64,000 bases of DNA from Ipomoea triloba. Taxonomy: Eukaryota; Streptophyta; Magnoliopsida; Solanales; Convolvulaceae. The notes under the pieces are model-generated. The model was not told where the DNA came from. It saw only the letters and a list, made by a program, of their open reading frames with translations, and made no database searches. This document shows, one piece after another, positions 1 to 16,100 of this stretch; within the stretch, counting starts at the first letter, position 1; each line of letters opens with the position of its first letter. Location: assembly GCF_003576645.1 (NCBI RefSeq), contig NC_044917.1, positions 8,280,165 to 8,344,164 of the forward strand. The letters run 5' to 3'. The position numbers were made by a program, and so were the translations under genes.

Positions 1-1156
1 GGCGACAGTGGTGAGGGAGGAAGAAGAAGGAAGAAAAGGCAAGCTACGGAGAGAAGTGGAAGCTGACGAGGAAGAGAGCAGGTGCCGCCTCCGCTAACCC
101 GCTAAGCAAGCGGAGGCGACGATCGCCGGAAAAGATGGAAGAACGCCGGAGAAGCTAGAGAGAAGGAGGAGAATATTTTTTTTTAGAGAGAGAGAGGGGT
201 TTGTTAATTAATTGGTCTAAAATTATTAGGCATCATCATTCTTCATTCTACACTTTTTCCAACACGAATAAATCTACGAAATTTTAACTTCTCTAACCCA
301 TAATTTGAACCCATTTTCCAAAATTATTGATTAAGAACCAAAAGACCACCTACGGCCCAACATCTAATTTTTTAATATTCACTATTGTGATCAATTTTAC
401 ACTTGGCAACCCAATTCCCTGCTCTGCCTGATCCAATAAAACATCCATCATATACAATCTAACATGGCATGATATCAAGCTGATAAATGCATGTCATGCA
501 TAATTAATAAACATGTAAAATAGATCATTTGGTAGGATATTTTATACAAAAATTCAGTCCAAAAGAGCATTTTCTAAGCAACGAGTGTTATAGTATAAAC
601 TGCTGTCCACAAAAGTCACAAGTCACCCCTATTGCATAAACTTTTATACTATAAAAACTAACAATCGAGGAGAAAGGGAAGAGTAGAGAGAATAACATTG
701 AAATCTAAAGATATGCGTACCGAGCGGGTTCTCATCTTGAGAAGCATGTTTTTCATTCAACTGCACAAGTTTTAACATGGTTTTGACGCATATGTTCTAT
801 ACACCAAGCCACAGAGCCCTTTCCAAACACAAACTCAATCCCATTTCAAAGTTGCACCCCAAAACTGGAAATCCCCTCCCCCCTCCCTCCCTCAAGACTC
901 AAAAGTTGAAAATTTTGACGGTGCCGATCAAATGTAAATTACTCCAACTCCCGAGCACTTTTCACAACAAAAAGTAATAAAAATAAAAAATAAAAATACA
1001 ACAACGCATCCCTCAGCTCGCATCAACCTGCATGTAAAAATGCAAACTATACCAATCCCCGGACAATGAAAATAAGCCCGAAAACAAACAATGGGATAAC
1101 TACTTCTGGCTGCAGACAAGGGCTAGGAAAAAACAGCCCTTCTACATTGCTGTCTA
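1..1156. other. Window edge and 3' flank of the MOS14 gene
   Basis: No gene is supported here. Bases 1-170 are purine- and CGG-rich, with a fragment similar in composition to the interior of the TIR element near 50.8 kb, so this may be the edge of a transposon cut by the window. Bases 200-770 are AT-rich with no coding signal. The part nearest 1156 is probably the 3' UTR of the minus-strand transportin gene. Short ORFs here show no recognisable domain. Confidence 0.4.
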
Positions 1157-4100
1157 CTATGATACATTCACTATCTTGATTTCAAGTGGCCTCAAAGCTC
1201 CTTGAACAATCTCCTGAACTGTTCGATTACGACGGCAAACCTCTGAAATTTCTTCAATGGGAAGTATCAAACCATTCATATTGGCCCCAGATACTGCCTC
1301 CGATAAAGCTTGTAGGAATTTAGCCTTTTCCAACTCCGTAACGGCTGTTGATGGGATTAAGGAAACACACTCCTTTGTCCATTCAAGAGCTTTTATCCCA
1401 TATGCTCGACTCAGGGAAAATAGTGCATAAGATACCTACAACACAAAAAGCTCAAACCAATGATGCATATGTATATATGTATGTGTATACACATAAATAA
1501 GATGCAAGTACTTGTGTTATACCGTTTCTAAACGCGAAATAGGAAGTGCTCCAGTTAGGCAAGCAACCAAAATTCTGGTCATGCTAGCCCCTCGGGGAAT
1601 AATTACATTGTCTCTAATGGATATAAAGTTCTCTCCATGATAAGAGTTTGAAAGATCGAATATATCAGATAAGAAATGCAATATTGAATTGGAAGCCTCC
1701 CTGCAAAGTAAAGTAGAAACTTGATATTCATATCGAGCTAACTAAAATAGTTATCATAAGCAAGGTAAAGTCAAATGCAGTTGGAGATGTAAATCCCAAA
1801 CTTAAAAGATTAGATTCTATGTTTGTTTTCAATGATTTGACAACTCATAATATCACTACCAGCCACAGAACCAAATGGAACCATTACAATAGCCATCATA
1901 GTAAACTGACATGATTGCAGAGAATGTAAAATTACATACACAGGTTTACAATGTTTCAAATAAGACATTCCTAATTTATTCTTTTCCTTTGTATAGGGTT
2001 CTGAAACTCAAACAGCTGCAGCCAGGCAGAATGCATATGAACTATAGGCTATGCTGGTATTTTACTTTCAGTTCCCAATTACCAGTTTGAACAAAAGAGT
2101 ATGTGCTTTCTACCAAAGTTCTATTAAACAATTGATCCTAAATACCAATGACGGCTTAGTTCTCTAATCATGACAGCTGTGTGTGCATGTGGCAGAGGGA
2201 GTTACCTGTGTTGCACTGTGACACCAACCATAGCACAGTCCACTAATGATGGAAATACAGGAGATGGGAACAATAGGTGAGGACAATAGCGTATACACCT
2301 TGATGCCAACAGAAAACAATCATCTGCTATGTCTGGTCGGGAAGTGAACTCCTAGAAGAGGGATCATACAATCAGCAAAATTTTGCATACTTTGTGAAGA
2401 AGAGGAAGCAAGACTATGCACAGCAGAAAACATACCTCGATTTTGGTAAGCAGGCATGTCGTATGACTAAAAAGAGACTCTATCAGAATCTTCAAGTAGC
2501 CAGCACATGATGGATCTGAACCAAATATCTGCAGCAAATTTTGCAAGGATTACTTCAATAATTAATTAATTGTGGATACTTGGATCTCATAATGTCATTA
2601 GAGAGAATAGCAGGCATACCTTAATAACCTCACTAGAGAGATAAAGGAAACAAGGTTGATGGTGTTGTCTGTACAACACTTGTATTTCCTCCAGCATTGC
2701 TCCAATAGTAACTACCATGAACTGTTTAGACGTCCGCACCTAAGAAGACAAACAAGTGACATTTTCAAAAGTGTAACCAAAACACTGCTTCTCTGTTAAG
2801 TGCAAGAACAAAACTAGTGAAAAATTTAAAATACTGAAATAGAAAACCACCGAGTTCTAAATGAGTCAAATAGTTCTCAAGGTAGATCCAAGTTATCATT
2901 TTAGAATGAAACACCAATATCAAGCACATTCTCACATATGTGGGAACTTCCTAAGAATCCTTCAAATTGCATTAGAAAACTCATGTCTGCATGCACCCAT
3001 GTGTGGATACATAATTTACTAATATGGGCACTTCACAAGAATCCACCATATTCCCTAAAAGCATGGTAAACACTTAGCATGCACCATTTCCCCCCACACT
3101 CATGCTTGATTATAAGACACTGGTTGGCCAGCATTTCTTTTTTTTTTTTTTTTTTGGCCTACCAATTAATGTCAAAGTTAAAAAATAAAAATAAAAATAA
3201 ATAAATAATAAATCTACTTTCCCAAACTGAATTTCCTCCCTTTTTGACAAATTTCAAATTATGTAATATCTTTTCACAGATAACAGAAAATCCAATTCAT
3301 AAAGTTTCACATGCCAAAAGAATAGTTAGTGCACTCATTTCACAATTCACATGCCACAGATGCCAGTTAGCAGATATTTGGATAGTGCACACTTTAGCAA
3401 GGCCAATACACCCAAAATACAAAAAACACGTTTGCAGAGTATTTCCAGAAATATGAAAACAATCTGAATAGGCATAACTTTATTCAATCCTTGAGACGGG
3501 GGGAGAAAAATATAAGAAGCAAACTCACAGCATTCTTGCATGCCCTACAAAGAGACTCCATTGTCCGCATATCCCATGCACGACTGTGACAACACTTTTT
3601 GAGTAAGAAGAAAAGGAAATACATGTAATATGTAATAGGAAAGAAAAACACAATTATGGACAGGAAAAAATAAATAAAATTATCAGCTGCTTTCGTACAT
3701 GTCAAAGATGGCTTTAAAAATTGGCCAGAGTTTTTGAATTGCATCTGCAACAGCTTCTGGGTGGTTTACATGTCTGCAAAAGACTAGAGTTAACAGAGGA
3801 CAAATATAGTGGGTAAAGGAAATGAAAGGCAAAATAGACCACATGCATACCTAAAAATATTTGCAAGTCGATCAATATGAACAGTTAGCTCACGAGCAGT
3901 TTTTTGTCCCAATACAACAGGACCTTGATTGATTATCTCCTGCTAAGTAACCACATTAATTAATTTTGTCATTTTGAATAGAGTAAATAAAACATTAGAA
4001 ATTTGAGCAACCTGTAATGGAGAAACTGCAGGCAAGCATATTGCCTCAAGTGCCTTCTTAGCATTTTCAGAATTTAGTTCTGTTATAACCATACTGCAAT

Positions 4101-7100
4101 AAAAAGAATTACAAAGACAATGAAGGTATTAATTTACATTCCTCTTTAATAGGAGTATGAGCTTCAAAAAATCAAAAATACCTAAGGGCTTCAACCAGAT
4201 GCAATGAGTCTTCAGCAGAAACCTTGAAGGTGCCTTCCCCACTTACTGCCCTTTCATATATTTGAAAGAGGCCATCTATGTACCGACGAAGTTCTTTCTT
4301 GCAGTCTACGGACAATGTGAAGTGTCAATACTTAATAAAATCCTGAAATAAATAATCAGACTGCCAACATTTGACAACAATGCTGTATGATCTAGCCAAC
4401 ATCTAAACCACCAAATTATCAAGCAAAGGACTGCATGACCAACAGACTTTTCATGATTGAACACAAGAAAGTTCTTTCTGATCGAGTGATCAGAAAGATC
4501 ATGTATCTTTAGATTTTTTACTGATATCTAATCCATAATGGACTCTTTGTAGAGAAAAAATACAGCATCTTACAGCATTTAAAAATAGAAATGAAGTTTG
4601 ACTCTTTGTATAAAATGACCTACATAGTAATGGACTCAACAGACAGAACATTTACCGCTGCATAAATTTCTGAATGCCAATGCGGCTGCTGCGGCAGAAT
4701 CTTCACACATATTCATGCCGCTCACCAAGATATCTAATAGCGAGGGCAAGAATGAGGATCCATTTGAGGCAGCATCAAGCCATTTTGAATAAGCTCCAAT
4801 GGTTAAGCACACTAATAAATTGAAGTGACAGATGAAAGGAAGTTAGATGGACCAATAATGCTAATCAATAGTTAAACAATACAGATTTTTATCTACCAGA
4901 TATGAGATGGCATTAAAAAAAATTAAAAAGTAAAAATAAAAATAAAAAAATAAAAAAACCAACAACAACGACAATGCAAAGAGGTGAGAATAGGGAAGTA
5001 GACTTGGAGTAGTGAAGGCAAAGAAGTATATTACCAGTCTGAAGAAGTTGAGATTGATGGGGGAGTTTAGGAAGCAAAGACATGATCTGCACAAAAAACC
5101 AACAACAGTTATGCTAAGGAAATAAAGTACAGGTCCTTTGTTTTTGTGTGTGCTTTGGGAGAAGCTTCTTTCTTTCTTTTGGCTGTGGGGGGTGAAACAT
5201 ATCCATACCTGGGGCATTACTTCAGCATCAACAACAGAAACAAAATCTGATATAGCTCGTATACAGTACAAGGCAGCCTCTGCTGGACGCCAGTCAGTTG
5301 CACAGCAACTTACAGCCTGCAAAAATTGTCAAAAGAAAATTCCAAGAGTGACACAGTATATTGGAAGATACTACAAAAGCCAGGAACGAAATTTCATACA
5401 TTCAATCCATCGCAGCCAGAAAAGGGGGTAAAACTTCTAAATTAATCACCAAACATGTCATGTTCCACTGTTTAATGTCTCAAAGGCTCAAACCCTTTAT
5501 CTATCCTTCTCTCTCATTCTGGGTAATCACCTCCCTTTAGCTTATTTGGCACCACTTAGTAGAACATCTAAGAATACATCACCAGGACTAATTCAAACTA
5601 CTACAAATACCAGAAACTATTGCGGAAAGAAGCAAAATTAGTAGCCAACAAAACTGACGAGTGTCCTTAACACAGCAATCATTGATATCTAAATCAGTTT
5701 TGATTTAAAAAAATATTTATATGAAACCATAAAGATAGAGAAGAAACTAAATAAAACAGGAAAAGAAATCAATTCTGCTAAACAACTAGACCAATCCAGT
5801 TGCCAATGCACCCACATAGAATCTCAAGATCTGTAACTCTTCAACTCATTGGACTCACATGATATGTCACATTCTACATTTTCAAACTCTCAAAATATAG
5901 CAGTTCCAATAAGACATGATATCTAAATTTTAACTCCATTGAGACATGATTTTATAAGTGTGGCAGACAATTGAAACAATCTTTTGGGAAAATCAACGGA
6001 AGTTTTACATTATCAAAGAGAACAATATTTACCTCGACCAGCTTCATGTATAGGATTTTCAACGTGGCCTCCCCTCCTAGAACCAATGCTGCATCAATTA
6101 AGGTATCTGCAACAGCTGGAAGCATCACATTGTCCATCAGCATAATACACAAATGTTTATTAATTATAGCTCTTGATAGTTGATATAGAAAATGAATGTG
6201 GGGTACACTAAACCTATGTCACTTTTTTGGGTGCTATGTACAAAGGTAGGAAGCATGTCCTTTTTGGGTAGTTCAGAAGGCAACAAACACAACTGAGGAA
6301 AAAATAGTTTCAACCTTGAAAAAGGACAAAATTTTGAGAAAACCAAAAAGGAAAAGCAAGTACTTTAAACTGACACAAAAAAGGGGGCAGATAACACTAT
6401 AACAGAACTTAACTCAACAGGTCCACTAGGACAGAATTTGCAGAAGCAGGAGAATTGTGATGGCAAAAAGAGGGAGGATAAATGAACTTTAACATAATAA
6501 CCTCATGGATTCAAGAGCTAAGTTTAGACAAACTCATAAAAGGGAGCACAACAGAACAGCAACTTAACAGGCTGGTAGAAACCTCATGGTTTTGCAAATA
6601 AGATCAGGGGTTCAAACCTCACCAACATTGCTCCTAGTGAGGTAGTTTTGCCCCTCCTTAAAAGTGGTATTTAATCCCAGTGTTTTTAGAGATGTTATAA
6701 ATTATTGTAATTGAGAGTAGTCATCATTTACCATGTAACTGGATATTCATTGGTATTAGTTCTTAGTTGAGTTTTATTCATCACATGAACAAAAAAAGTT
6801 GGCAATCAAGCAATGTCTTGCATTCACATATACCTCTATCACAAACTAGATATCCATCAAACTGGTGGAATTTGAAAGGTTATAGAAGAAATGAATACCA
6901 TATCTAGTCTGCTTGAAATCCTTCTGGTCCTCCCTAGAAAGATCTGAATAATCTTGAGGATATTGAACCCTGAAGGTGACCTGTGAATTGAATACAGTTA
7001 ATCAACAATCTTATGTGTTAGAATTGTCTTCCTTGAGCAGTGTGAACATTAGCCTTGGGAGCTGAAATGAACACACTGTAGCCTTGGGAGCTGAAAAGAT

Positions 7101-10100
7101 TATTGGGTAGCTTTGTAGGTTTACTATTTGAGCATCTTTTATGTATATATATATATGTGTGTGTATCAGTGTATGGACTATGGAGTATGAAGTATGCAGT
7201 GAAGTAATAGATATAGAAATATAAGAATTATAACCATTTCTCCATCCTTGATTATTCATTTAGCTTCTTCCTAACTGGCGGGTGGTGTTATTCTCCACCC
7301 GCCAGACCTGTGTTTCTTCCAAATTCAACATTATGCAAGTCCTGAAATTAGAAGTATTTTACAAATTTCAACTCTTCAAAAAAGAGATATACTTAACAAT
7401 CCCAAAAATACAAAAGGATGATTCAAAGTCCAACTCTATGCCAGAAAAATATCATGTACAAACTAGAAATATGATTATGAATAAACATAAATAAAGAACC
7501 AACTGCACCAGTACAACCTCTGAACAAAGAAACATTAGAAACATTATATGGAGGATTTAGTTCATCTTTCAATTTTTGTTTTCCACAATTTGCTCAGCTT
7601 TTATTTCCATTAGAAAAACAGAAAACATGCTCATCAGTATCTATTTCCCATGTCATTTTCAAAGTCAGGAAATACAAAGGTACTTAAAATCCAATTACTT
7701 TCTTCATATTAACACGCAAATAGTGATAATAATGAGTGATGCGAACACGTGGGTCAGGTCGGGATATATATATATATATTAAATCAAGGTATATTTTTCA
7801 GACTTGATATCCAGACATACCATAATTAAGAATACCAAACCAATAACATACCAAATTCACCCAAAATCCAAAGTCCAATTTGGATTTCGGGTTTTAATTC
7901 GGTTGATATGAATGTATAACTGTAAGCGCAAGTAAGTAGGTTATGTTAGGAAAAATAGATGGGGAATGGATTAAATAAATTATGATGTGCAAAGTAAGAG
8001 CAGAAGATAACGAATATAGTTTTAGTTGTGAAAATAGATAGGAAGACATGTAAGTAGATAGAGGTGATGATGGGGTAGATAGGTGGTGGTAGAGGCAGAT
8101 AGACAGGTGGGTGGGGTTAGGTACGTAGATGATAAGAGTACATATATAGACGAAGAGGAAGTTCGTAGATAATGATAATGATGATTATAGAAAGTTATGT
8201 GTAGTTGTATCTAGAAAACAAGGGGGGGGGGGGGGGANNNNNNNNNNNNNNNNNNNNNNNNNNNNNNNNNNNNNNNNNNNNNNNNNNNNNNNNNNNNNNN
8301 NNNNNNNNNNNNNNNNNNNNNNNNGAGGGGGGGGGGGGGGGGGGGGGAAGGTTCTCCGAATTACTTTGTTAAGCTGGAACAATGGAAAACTGTTTTCCAG
8401 ATGAAAAAACACATATTCTGTTTTCCGTTTTCTATTTTTCCAGAAAAATGGGAATTTTTCCAGTTAATAAAAGCACCCCATAACTTTTCCAGCTTACAAA
8501 GTAAATTGCTACACTATTTTACTCACAAATGAGAATTGAGAACAAGAGCCACAAGCTATAGATCAAACTGAAACTTTCCAAATAAAAATATAGCAATAAG
8601 TGATGCACATAGCAAACATTTCATAGCAAATTCCTATGTAGTGGACTCACCAATGAAACAAGTGACTCATACGATGAACGGAAGACCTGCAACCTGCGAT
8701 TTCTCTCAACTTCTCTTGCTGCATCATTACCAAACTCTTGATAGGAATCCCTATAGTATTAAAATTGTAGAGTTAAAATTCATTTTATAGCAGATAGTCT
8801 AAGAAAGGAACTCAATTAGCAGTCACTGATTCACCTTTCAACCAACACCAATTGAAGATTATGCCAGAAGTTGAATGTCATGGAAGCAATATCAAACTCT
8901 GGATGTGAAGCAACTTCAAGTAGTGCATGCACAATCAGCATTGATTCATCAGAGCCTGAAAACAGTACTCATTCTCTGTCACATGCTTAGATAATCATAT
9001 ACTCAATTCATGAGCATATGCAATTATAGTATTCATTCTCTGTCACATGCATTTTTTCCTGAACACAACATCCCAGGCAAAAGACATTTATAGCAAAAGA
9101 AAATATCTACCAGTTGCAATTAATTCAACATATGCATCACCCATATCAGCAAATAAACGAGCAATGGCTTTTATATCCTCCTCATCCTGAAAGTTGAAAC
9201 AAATATGGAGTTGATAAATTTTATCCCAAAAAGAGAAACTTCATGGTCTTAAATAGACTTTCAAGTGATACATCAGTGTCATGTCAATACAAATTTCTTT
9301 CAAGCAATCAATCTATACCAGATAGATGATGATGATGATGAATAAGAAAAAGAAAAGAATATCTGAGACTAGAACTTCTACATCCAATAACAATAGAAGT
9401 TTTTTTTTTCCAAAAAAAAAAAAAAAAAAAAAACAATAGAAGTTTTCATGCATCAGAGAAGTGTTGGCGTCCCTTCCATATTTACTAATTTATCAAACAA
9501 GAAACAAAAAAATAATAATAATAATAATAATAAATAAATAAATTGCAACCCTTCAAATTAGTGAACATTAAAAATAAATATAAAAAAAAGCCCCCAGCAA
9601 AATGCACATGACAGTAGCTAACAGTATAGGTATTGTGTGGAACTTCCACGATAAAAAAGCAGAACACAAACTGTTTTATCGATTTCCAAAGTTCTTATTA
9701 GACAACTTTAAGAAGCGCTTAAAAGAATGTTACATTAATCTAGAAAAACCTTGTGAAAAAGTAACTACTGATATTGAAGAAATAAGGTGGACTTCAAATT
9801 TGGGTCAGGTCAATGGAAGGAACTAACTGAGAAGGTGTCAATCACATCCCCTCAACCTATCTTATCCCCAGTAGGGTAGTTTAGCCAGCCCTCTTCAATC
9901 ACAGAGATCAGAAAGCATTTGTTGTTTAAAAACAGTATTATTTGGGGAAACTTTTTTTTCACATCTACTTGACCTAATAGACCATCCGTGAAAATTATTA
10001 CTAGGGGAAATTTGTTTTCACATCTAATAGACCTAAAAGCCCCCCCCCCAACAAATTTAACTAGCAGTTTAAAAGGCAGAACAACTCCATCTAACCAGTA

Positions 10101-13100
10101 AATAAACTGCAAATCCTACTAAATCATCAATACCTTGGAAGGATCTCTAAGCTGAGGTTTTAGACTCATAACTTGAGGAACAATTACTTGAATCAAAGGC
10201 ATCTGCGAGGAAGCTCCACCTGAATTTCTTGCGGCAGTGTAGTGTATTAATTCAGAAACGACTGCAAAAAATACAATAAATATTAGAGGCATCTAAACTT
10301 AAATGAAATGAGCATAGATATTCTGATGAAATTACAAAAGGCAAGCCTTTAAGAAACTAGAGAGAGAAAGCACATCCATAATGTTTTATTTCAATCTAAA
10401 GCACTGTCCTAAATAGATGTAAGACACTAAGACCTGAAGCCCATGTAATAAAGGAGCCCCAAGCATCAGCATTGCAGGGTAATAAACTCACAAAGACTAT
10501 CTCAAACTGTATCAGAATTTTAGATTCGATCTTCTTTCTAAAAAAGTAATAAAAATAAAATCAGTTAGCTAATGTTTATCTAAGAAGTTGAGAATGAAGT
10601 CAAGAATGTAGGACATGTTCAGTGTCCCTGAACACAGATCGGAAGTGGACTTGAAAACTGAAACTGCCTAGCATTACATAATTTCTTAAACCTTAATAGG
10701 GAACATCAAATTAAACTTCAATATAAAGATTCACAGGATCAACAGAAGTTTCCTGAAATGTTTAGGAATGAAAAAACGAAAACCATCTCAAGTTATTGAT
10801 ATTACCATTTACGGATGCCTCTAACAGCATATCTGAATGCAAGCTAGAGAGAGCTGCAAGAACTAAAGGGTGCGAAGCAAGAGTAACGGCAGGAATCCTG
10901 AAACCAATAAAAGTTTAAACAGTTAATCAAGTTTCCACCCAAGAGAATTTTAAGTATCCAAATGCAATCCTCCCAAGGTCCCAACTACACCAGCCAGACC
11001 CCAAACAAGCAAATAAAAAAACATAAAGCTGCTATTGTCTTATGGTATTCTGACACAGCTTCATTACAAAGTTTCGCAAACTAACCAAGAACTGTTGAAC
11101 ATGAAATATATAGCAACAAAATAGCATTAGCATTAGATGCACCTTGAGATAATTTCTCAGTTCCAAATACATATATAATACAACATCTCTAACATGCACC
11201 CCCAACACTTAAACCTAAATTCATATACAAATTTGTGACTGAAAGATAGGAAACAACTACTAAAACAAAGTTAACCTTGGAATCTTTTCAGCTCAAAATT
11301 CCCAATTTATATCCAAGGGCAACAATTATAGACACAAGTCAACCCACAAATTAACAAAATAAAACAGCAAAACTAGTACTACGTATAAGATAATAATTCA
11401 ATAGAAAATAGATAAAATTCAAACATGGCCTAAGTTTAACACTACTGCTAGGAGATATAGAGAAGACAAGTATACCTATGCCTTAGACGCAGCCAAGAAG
11501 CAAATGCCTCAAGGACCTGTGATGAAATTAAAAATCATGAATGAAAGGATTCCAGTATAATCAGAAGACTTCATTACCTGAAAATGTGTGGTTTTTATTT
11601 TTAATAGATTATCTGAAGAAAAATGTCAACCAAGGATCAAGAACTTATTATAAGAATGAAGTCCAATAAAGATTCTATCAATGCCTTCATATGATTGAGG
11701 CCCCACTTTATTTAGGGTAAATCATAGTGCATTTTACTCATCAAGCTCCAGAAGATTCAAACTGCAAAGCTTATTATGATAGCAGGGTGCAAGTCTAAAT
11801 ATAGGACCTAAAGGTTAAAGAACAAGTTACAAAGAAATAGAAGATATTAAACATCAGCAATCTGTTATAATATAATTTATTTCACACTACCAAGCTTAAA
11901 AAGATGAGAAACATCATGCATTGGTACTCTTGCAAGTTTTATTGAAATAGTCCAACTTCAAAACAATTTAGCAATTAGAAAGAATAAAGTAGCAAAGAGA
12001 TGGAGGACATAAGATGATTAAAAAATAGACATTCTTTAGGCATGACCAAAGATACTATATACTCATCATAACTCAACTAAGCATAAATCCCAATCTCGCT
12101 GTGTATGCTATTAAATATACATAGTACTATATATACAAAACAAAGAAATCCTTTTAACTAGTTACAATCATTGAAGTTTATTGACTCAAAGGCTTTTTCC
12201 AATTTTCCCTCATTAAGAAAATGGTAGGGTGAAGAAGATGGAAGCAAAGAATACCTGCTCCTTAAGTTCATTGATATTCAAACATGCAGACAAAACAGTA
12301 AGGGCAGTATCCATTGCAGAAGCAAGTTCTTGTTCAAACTGGCGACGTCTATCAGGGCGAGCAGCTATCTTGTAGTTGAATGCTTCCTGGTCATGAAAAC
12401 AAGAAGCATAGCAAATATTAAAAGGAAGAATCTAGCAGGTTAGGCAATATTGAACTTTTACAGTACAGGAAGGAAAATAGTGAACTCACAGTCTAAGAAA
12501 TGCTCACAAAGTTAAAGAAGATGATAACAGTACCAAGTCAAATGAAATGAGACTGTAGGTATGTTCTGCTGTTACTTTATAGTTAACAAATTTTTGAAAA
12601 AGCAAAAAGACATAATTAACCTGAGTTGTAAACTAATAAATTATTTACAAATTAAAGCATTAGATTATGTGGCCAACATGTTATCATCAATTCATGTTTT
12701 AATTCATCCTTCAATACATAGCTGCAGTTTTCATGCAACAATAATGTACACTAAGATCAACATATGACAAAGGTCACATTTTCTCAACGTTACAAGACAA
12801 CTTCATCTAGAATAAACAGTCTTTTCTCAAAAAATAATAATAATAATAACAAGAACAACAATAACAATAACAACAATAACAACAATAATAATCTTGTTTA
12901 ACTCTAGATAATATTCAAATACCTCTGGCAAGACTCTTAGAACTTCAAGAAAACTTGGTATAAACTCAGGATGAGAATTCATCCCATCTTTCAGCCAATT
13001 TACTATGCCACCATCTCCCCAATCTTCAGCAGGTACATGAACAGCCAATGCAGCTACAGCAAGACTGATCTATATTATCAAGAAACTTTAGTATTGAACC

Positions 13101-16100
13101 TTAGTGGTTAAAACTTTCAAATCAAGTGTTCAAAAACAATGTAAATGTTACCTGAGTTCTAACTTTTGGAGGGCCTTTATGAAATGTTTTTAACAAGGTC
13201 TGCATCCAATATTTCAATAAAAAAGATATGCAAGTCAGAGAACAATTCAGTAATCCACCATATCCCTTTTTCTATATTAGTATTAATCTGTGATATCTAG
13301 TATGGCTATAATATGAAATCAAAAAGCATCGCATGGTAATATTTGACACACAAACTTTTGGACCAAATTTGTATTTATTCAGATCTCTGAGTCATTGCAG
13401 TACTGAGGTTTAAACAATATTCTTCTTTCTAATCACCTCAATTCTTCACTTCTTCTGCATGTGTCAGTGTAATTTCATCCCAAACATCATACATTTGACT
13501 ATTGCTATTAGAGACGGTTTATTATGGATTATATGAAATTAAAAAGGAATAAAAGCCCATACTTTCAACTTAGGAGTGTAAAAATATCAATGTGCTATCT
13601 TCATGCTTATTATCCTTCTTTAAATGCAAATAATTAAAAATAGGGATAATGGCCAAATAAGCTCTCCAACTACTGTCAAAACAGCAAATAAGCCCTTAAA
13701 CTTTCAAAAGCTCCATTTACACCCTTGAACATAAAGAAAAGGTGCAATTGAGCCATTTTTACCCGTAAACAACGGTTACTGGTAAACAAATAATGGCATG
13801 CCGGCATGGCAACATTTTACTTACTTGGGTAGTATTTTAGCTGAAATGTCATCCACATTGCATGGAGTCCATTTTCAATTTTCAATGTAATAATAATAAT
13901 AATAATAATAATAATAGTAATATCATCTTCATCACCCTGCCGCCTCTACCACCACCGCTGCTGCTAACGACAGCGCCTTCTTCTAGAAAGAGGAATCACG
14001 CTTGTTGCCTCCTCCAAATCTGGAAGGAGGCAATGAGCTCGTCACCTCTTCCAGATCTAGAAGGAGGTGACAGCATCGTCTCCTTTCTCTTGGAAGAGGC
14101 AACAACAAAGCTTTTCGCCTTTTCCAGATTTAGAAGGAGGCGACGGCATCGCCTCCCTCTTTCTTCTAGAAGAAGGTGACGGTTACACTAATTGCCTCCT
14201 CTAGATCTGGAAGGAGGCGATGGTGACACCTGTTGCCTCTCCCAGGAGGGCAGCGGCAATGTCAAGGTGGTGGCAAGTTAAGTTAATATAGCTACAATTT
14301 TGTTTTTTTTCTGCATACAAAATTAAAAAATTAAAGAAGAGAAAAAGATAAAACAAAATTTTTAAAAATACTATTAATAATTTTCATGCCAAGTAAGCCA
14401 TATAAGAATTACGTGGCATTCAACCAGAAGTTAACAAGCAAAAATCAGAAAAAGTGCGCTGATTGCTTAATTTTATTGAGTTCAATGGTTTAATTGAAAC
14501 TTTTGAAGTTTGAGTGTTTAACTGTTGTTTTGGCTATAGTTGGAGCACTTATTTGACCCTTAGCCCCTTAATAATGGTTAAGACGATTTTTGTACAAGGA
14601 TTTATATGTTTCAATGCCCATCTGAGTGTCTTTTGCACAAAAAATGGTTGCAAATATACTATCACAAGTATTTTCCAACAGCACTGACAAATGCAGCCGC
14701 AATATGAGCAAAATGTACTAACGCAAATCTAGATCGAGAATTGAGTTAATATTTGATGCACTGGTAATGTATTGCTACACACTGTCAATGAACCACATGC
14801 TGCCACCTCATTAAAAAGTCAAGTCAAATAAGGGTTTCGCCAATTTTGGTTCGACTTTCTAATGATATGGCGGCATGTAATTCACTGACCATTTATAGGA
14901 TTATACAATTTTTAATGCATCAAAATTAATAACTTGAGTTTTTTACAAATTTGTAAGTAAAGCATTCCTGAATCATAAGACAGAGTCCTAAATCCTGTCC
15001 ATGGATGTAAGTCAGCATCATACAATTTCTAATTATGCAGCATCCAATTCCCCAACAACGGTAAAAAGTTTCATCTCTGTAGAGAAAGGTGATACAGATG
15101 ATATTCAGCAAACAACAAAATCACTCACATTTAAAGAATCGCGAAGTGGACGAAAAGCTTCAGATGGTAGTTCTTCAAAATCCCGTTGAACCTAAATAGA
15201 ATTATTATATCAAAATGTTGACAAAAACTGAATACCATAAATAAACTCATTTTCAAAAGTACTACGAATTTATGTTAAAATACCCCCAACAAAATGTAAA
15301 AAGATCACCTTGCTTCTGAGAGTTTGTGAACAGAAAATTAAAGTCTCTTGATTGCTAGAAGAATCATGAAGCAAATTATCAGCCACCTAACCAAAAAAAA
15401 AAAAAAAAAAACATTAACTAGAAGTACAATTGATATCAACACTCATGTTGCTGGTTAGTTCACCAAAAGACAGATTTTTTTCCTGTGAATATTGGGTTTA
15501 ATCTGAAAATCTGGAGAAAATAAATCCATGCTAGTCTTGGATGGATAAAGCACACTAGAAAGTAAAAGCAAAATTGAAATATAATAGCACTCAAAAAGAA
15601 AAGGAAGAATGAGAACAAATTTTGCCCAGTTTTCACTTTTGCATATTCAAGTTTAGTTTCCTCTGAGGCAGCTAAAACTGTCATGGTATTTCCCTTTGAA
15701 CACCACTTCTCTTGAGTCTTCCTTGCTTCATTTATTGGTTCTATCTGTATTTCTTTCTATCATCCACTCAAATAATGTGCTGAACACCACAAAAAAATAC
15801 CAAAGCATCCACCATGATTAAGGTGAATAAAAGGTCAGACCCAGTGCAAAAGGATATAGAAAGGAAGATGTATGGTCGTATTGAGAGAAGTTTTCTCCAA
15901 GGCTGGATCCTAATTTCCTATATGACCTGACAAGCCAACAGTGAGCATTTGCCCACTGCACTAAGGCCAACCTTTTAAATGCAAACTGTATAAGAAAATG
16001 ATAGAAAAGAAAAGGAAAATAATACATTATACCAACAGTAAGCCAGTCACATACTGTTTGCCCCTCATGTACATCAAAAGATACACGTGTGTTATTACTA

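Noticed and set aside
4861..5322. 153-codon minus-strand frame presented as one protein
   Set aside because: Only its N-terminal part (5209-5316) is MOS14 exon 15; the rest reads through the intron.
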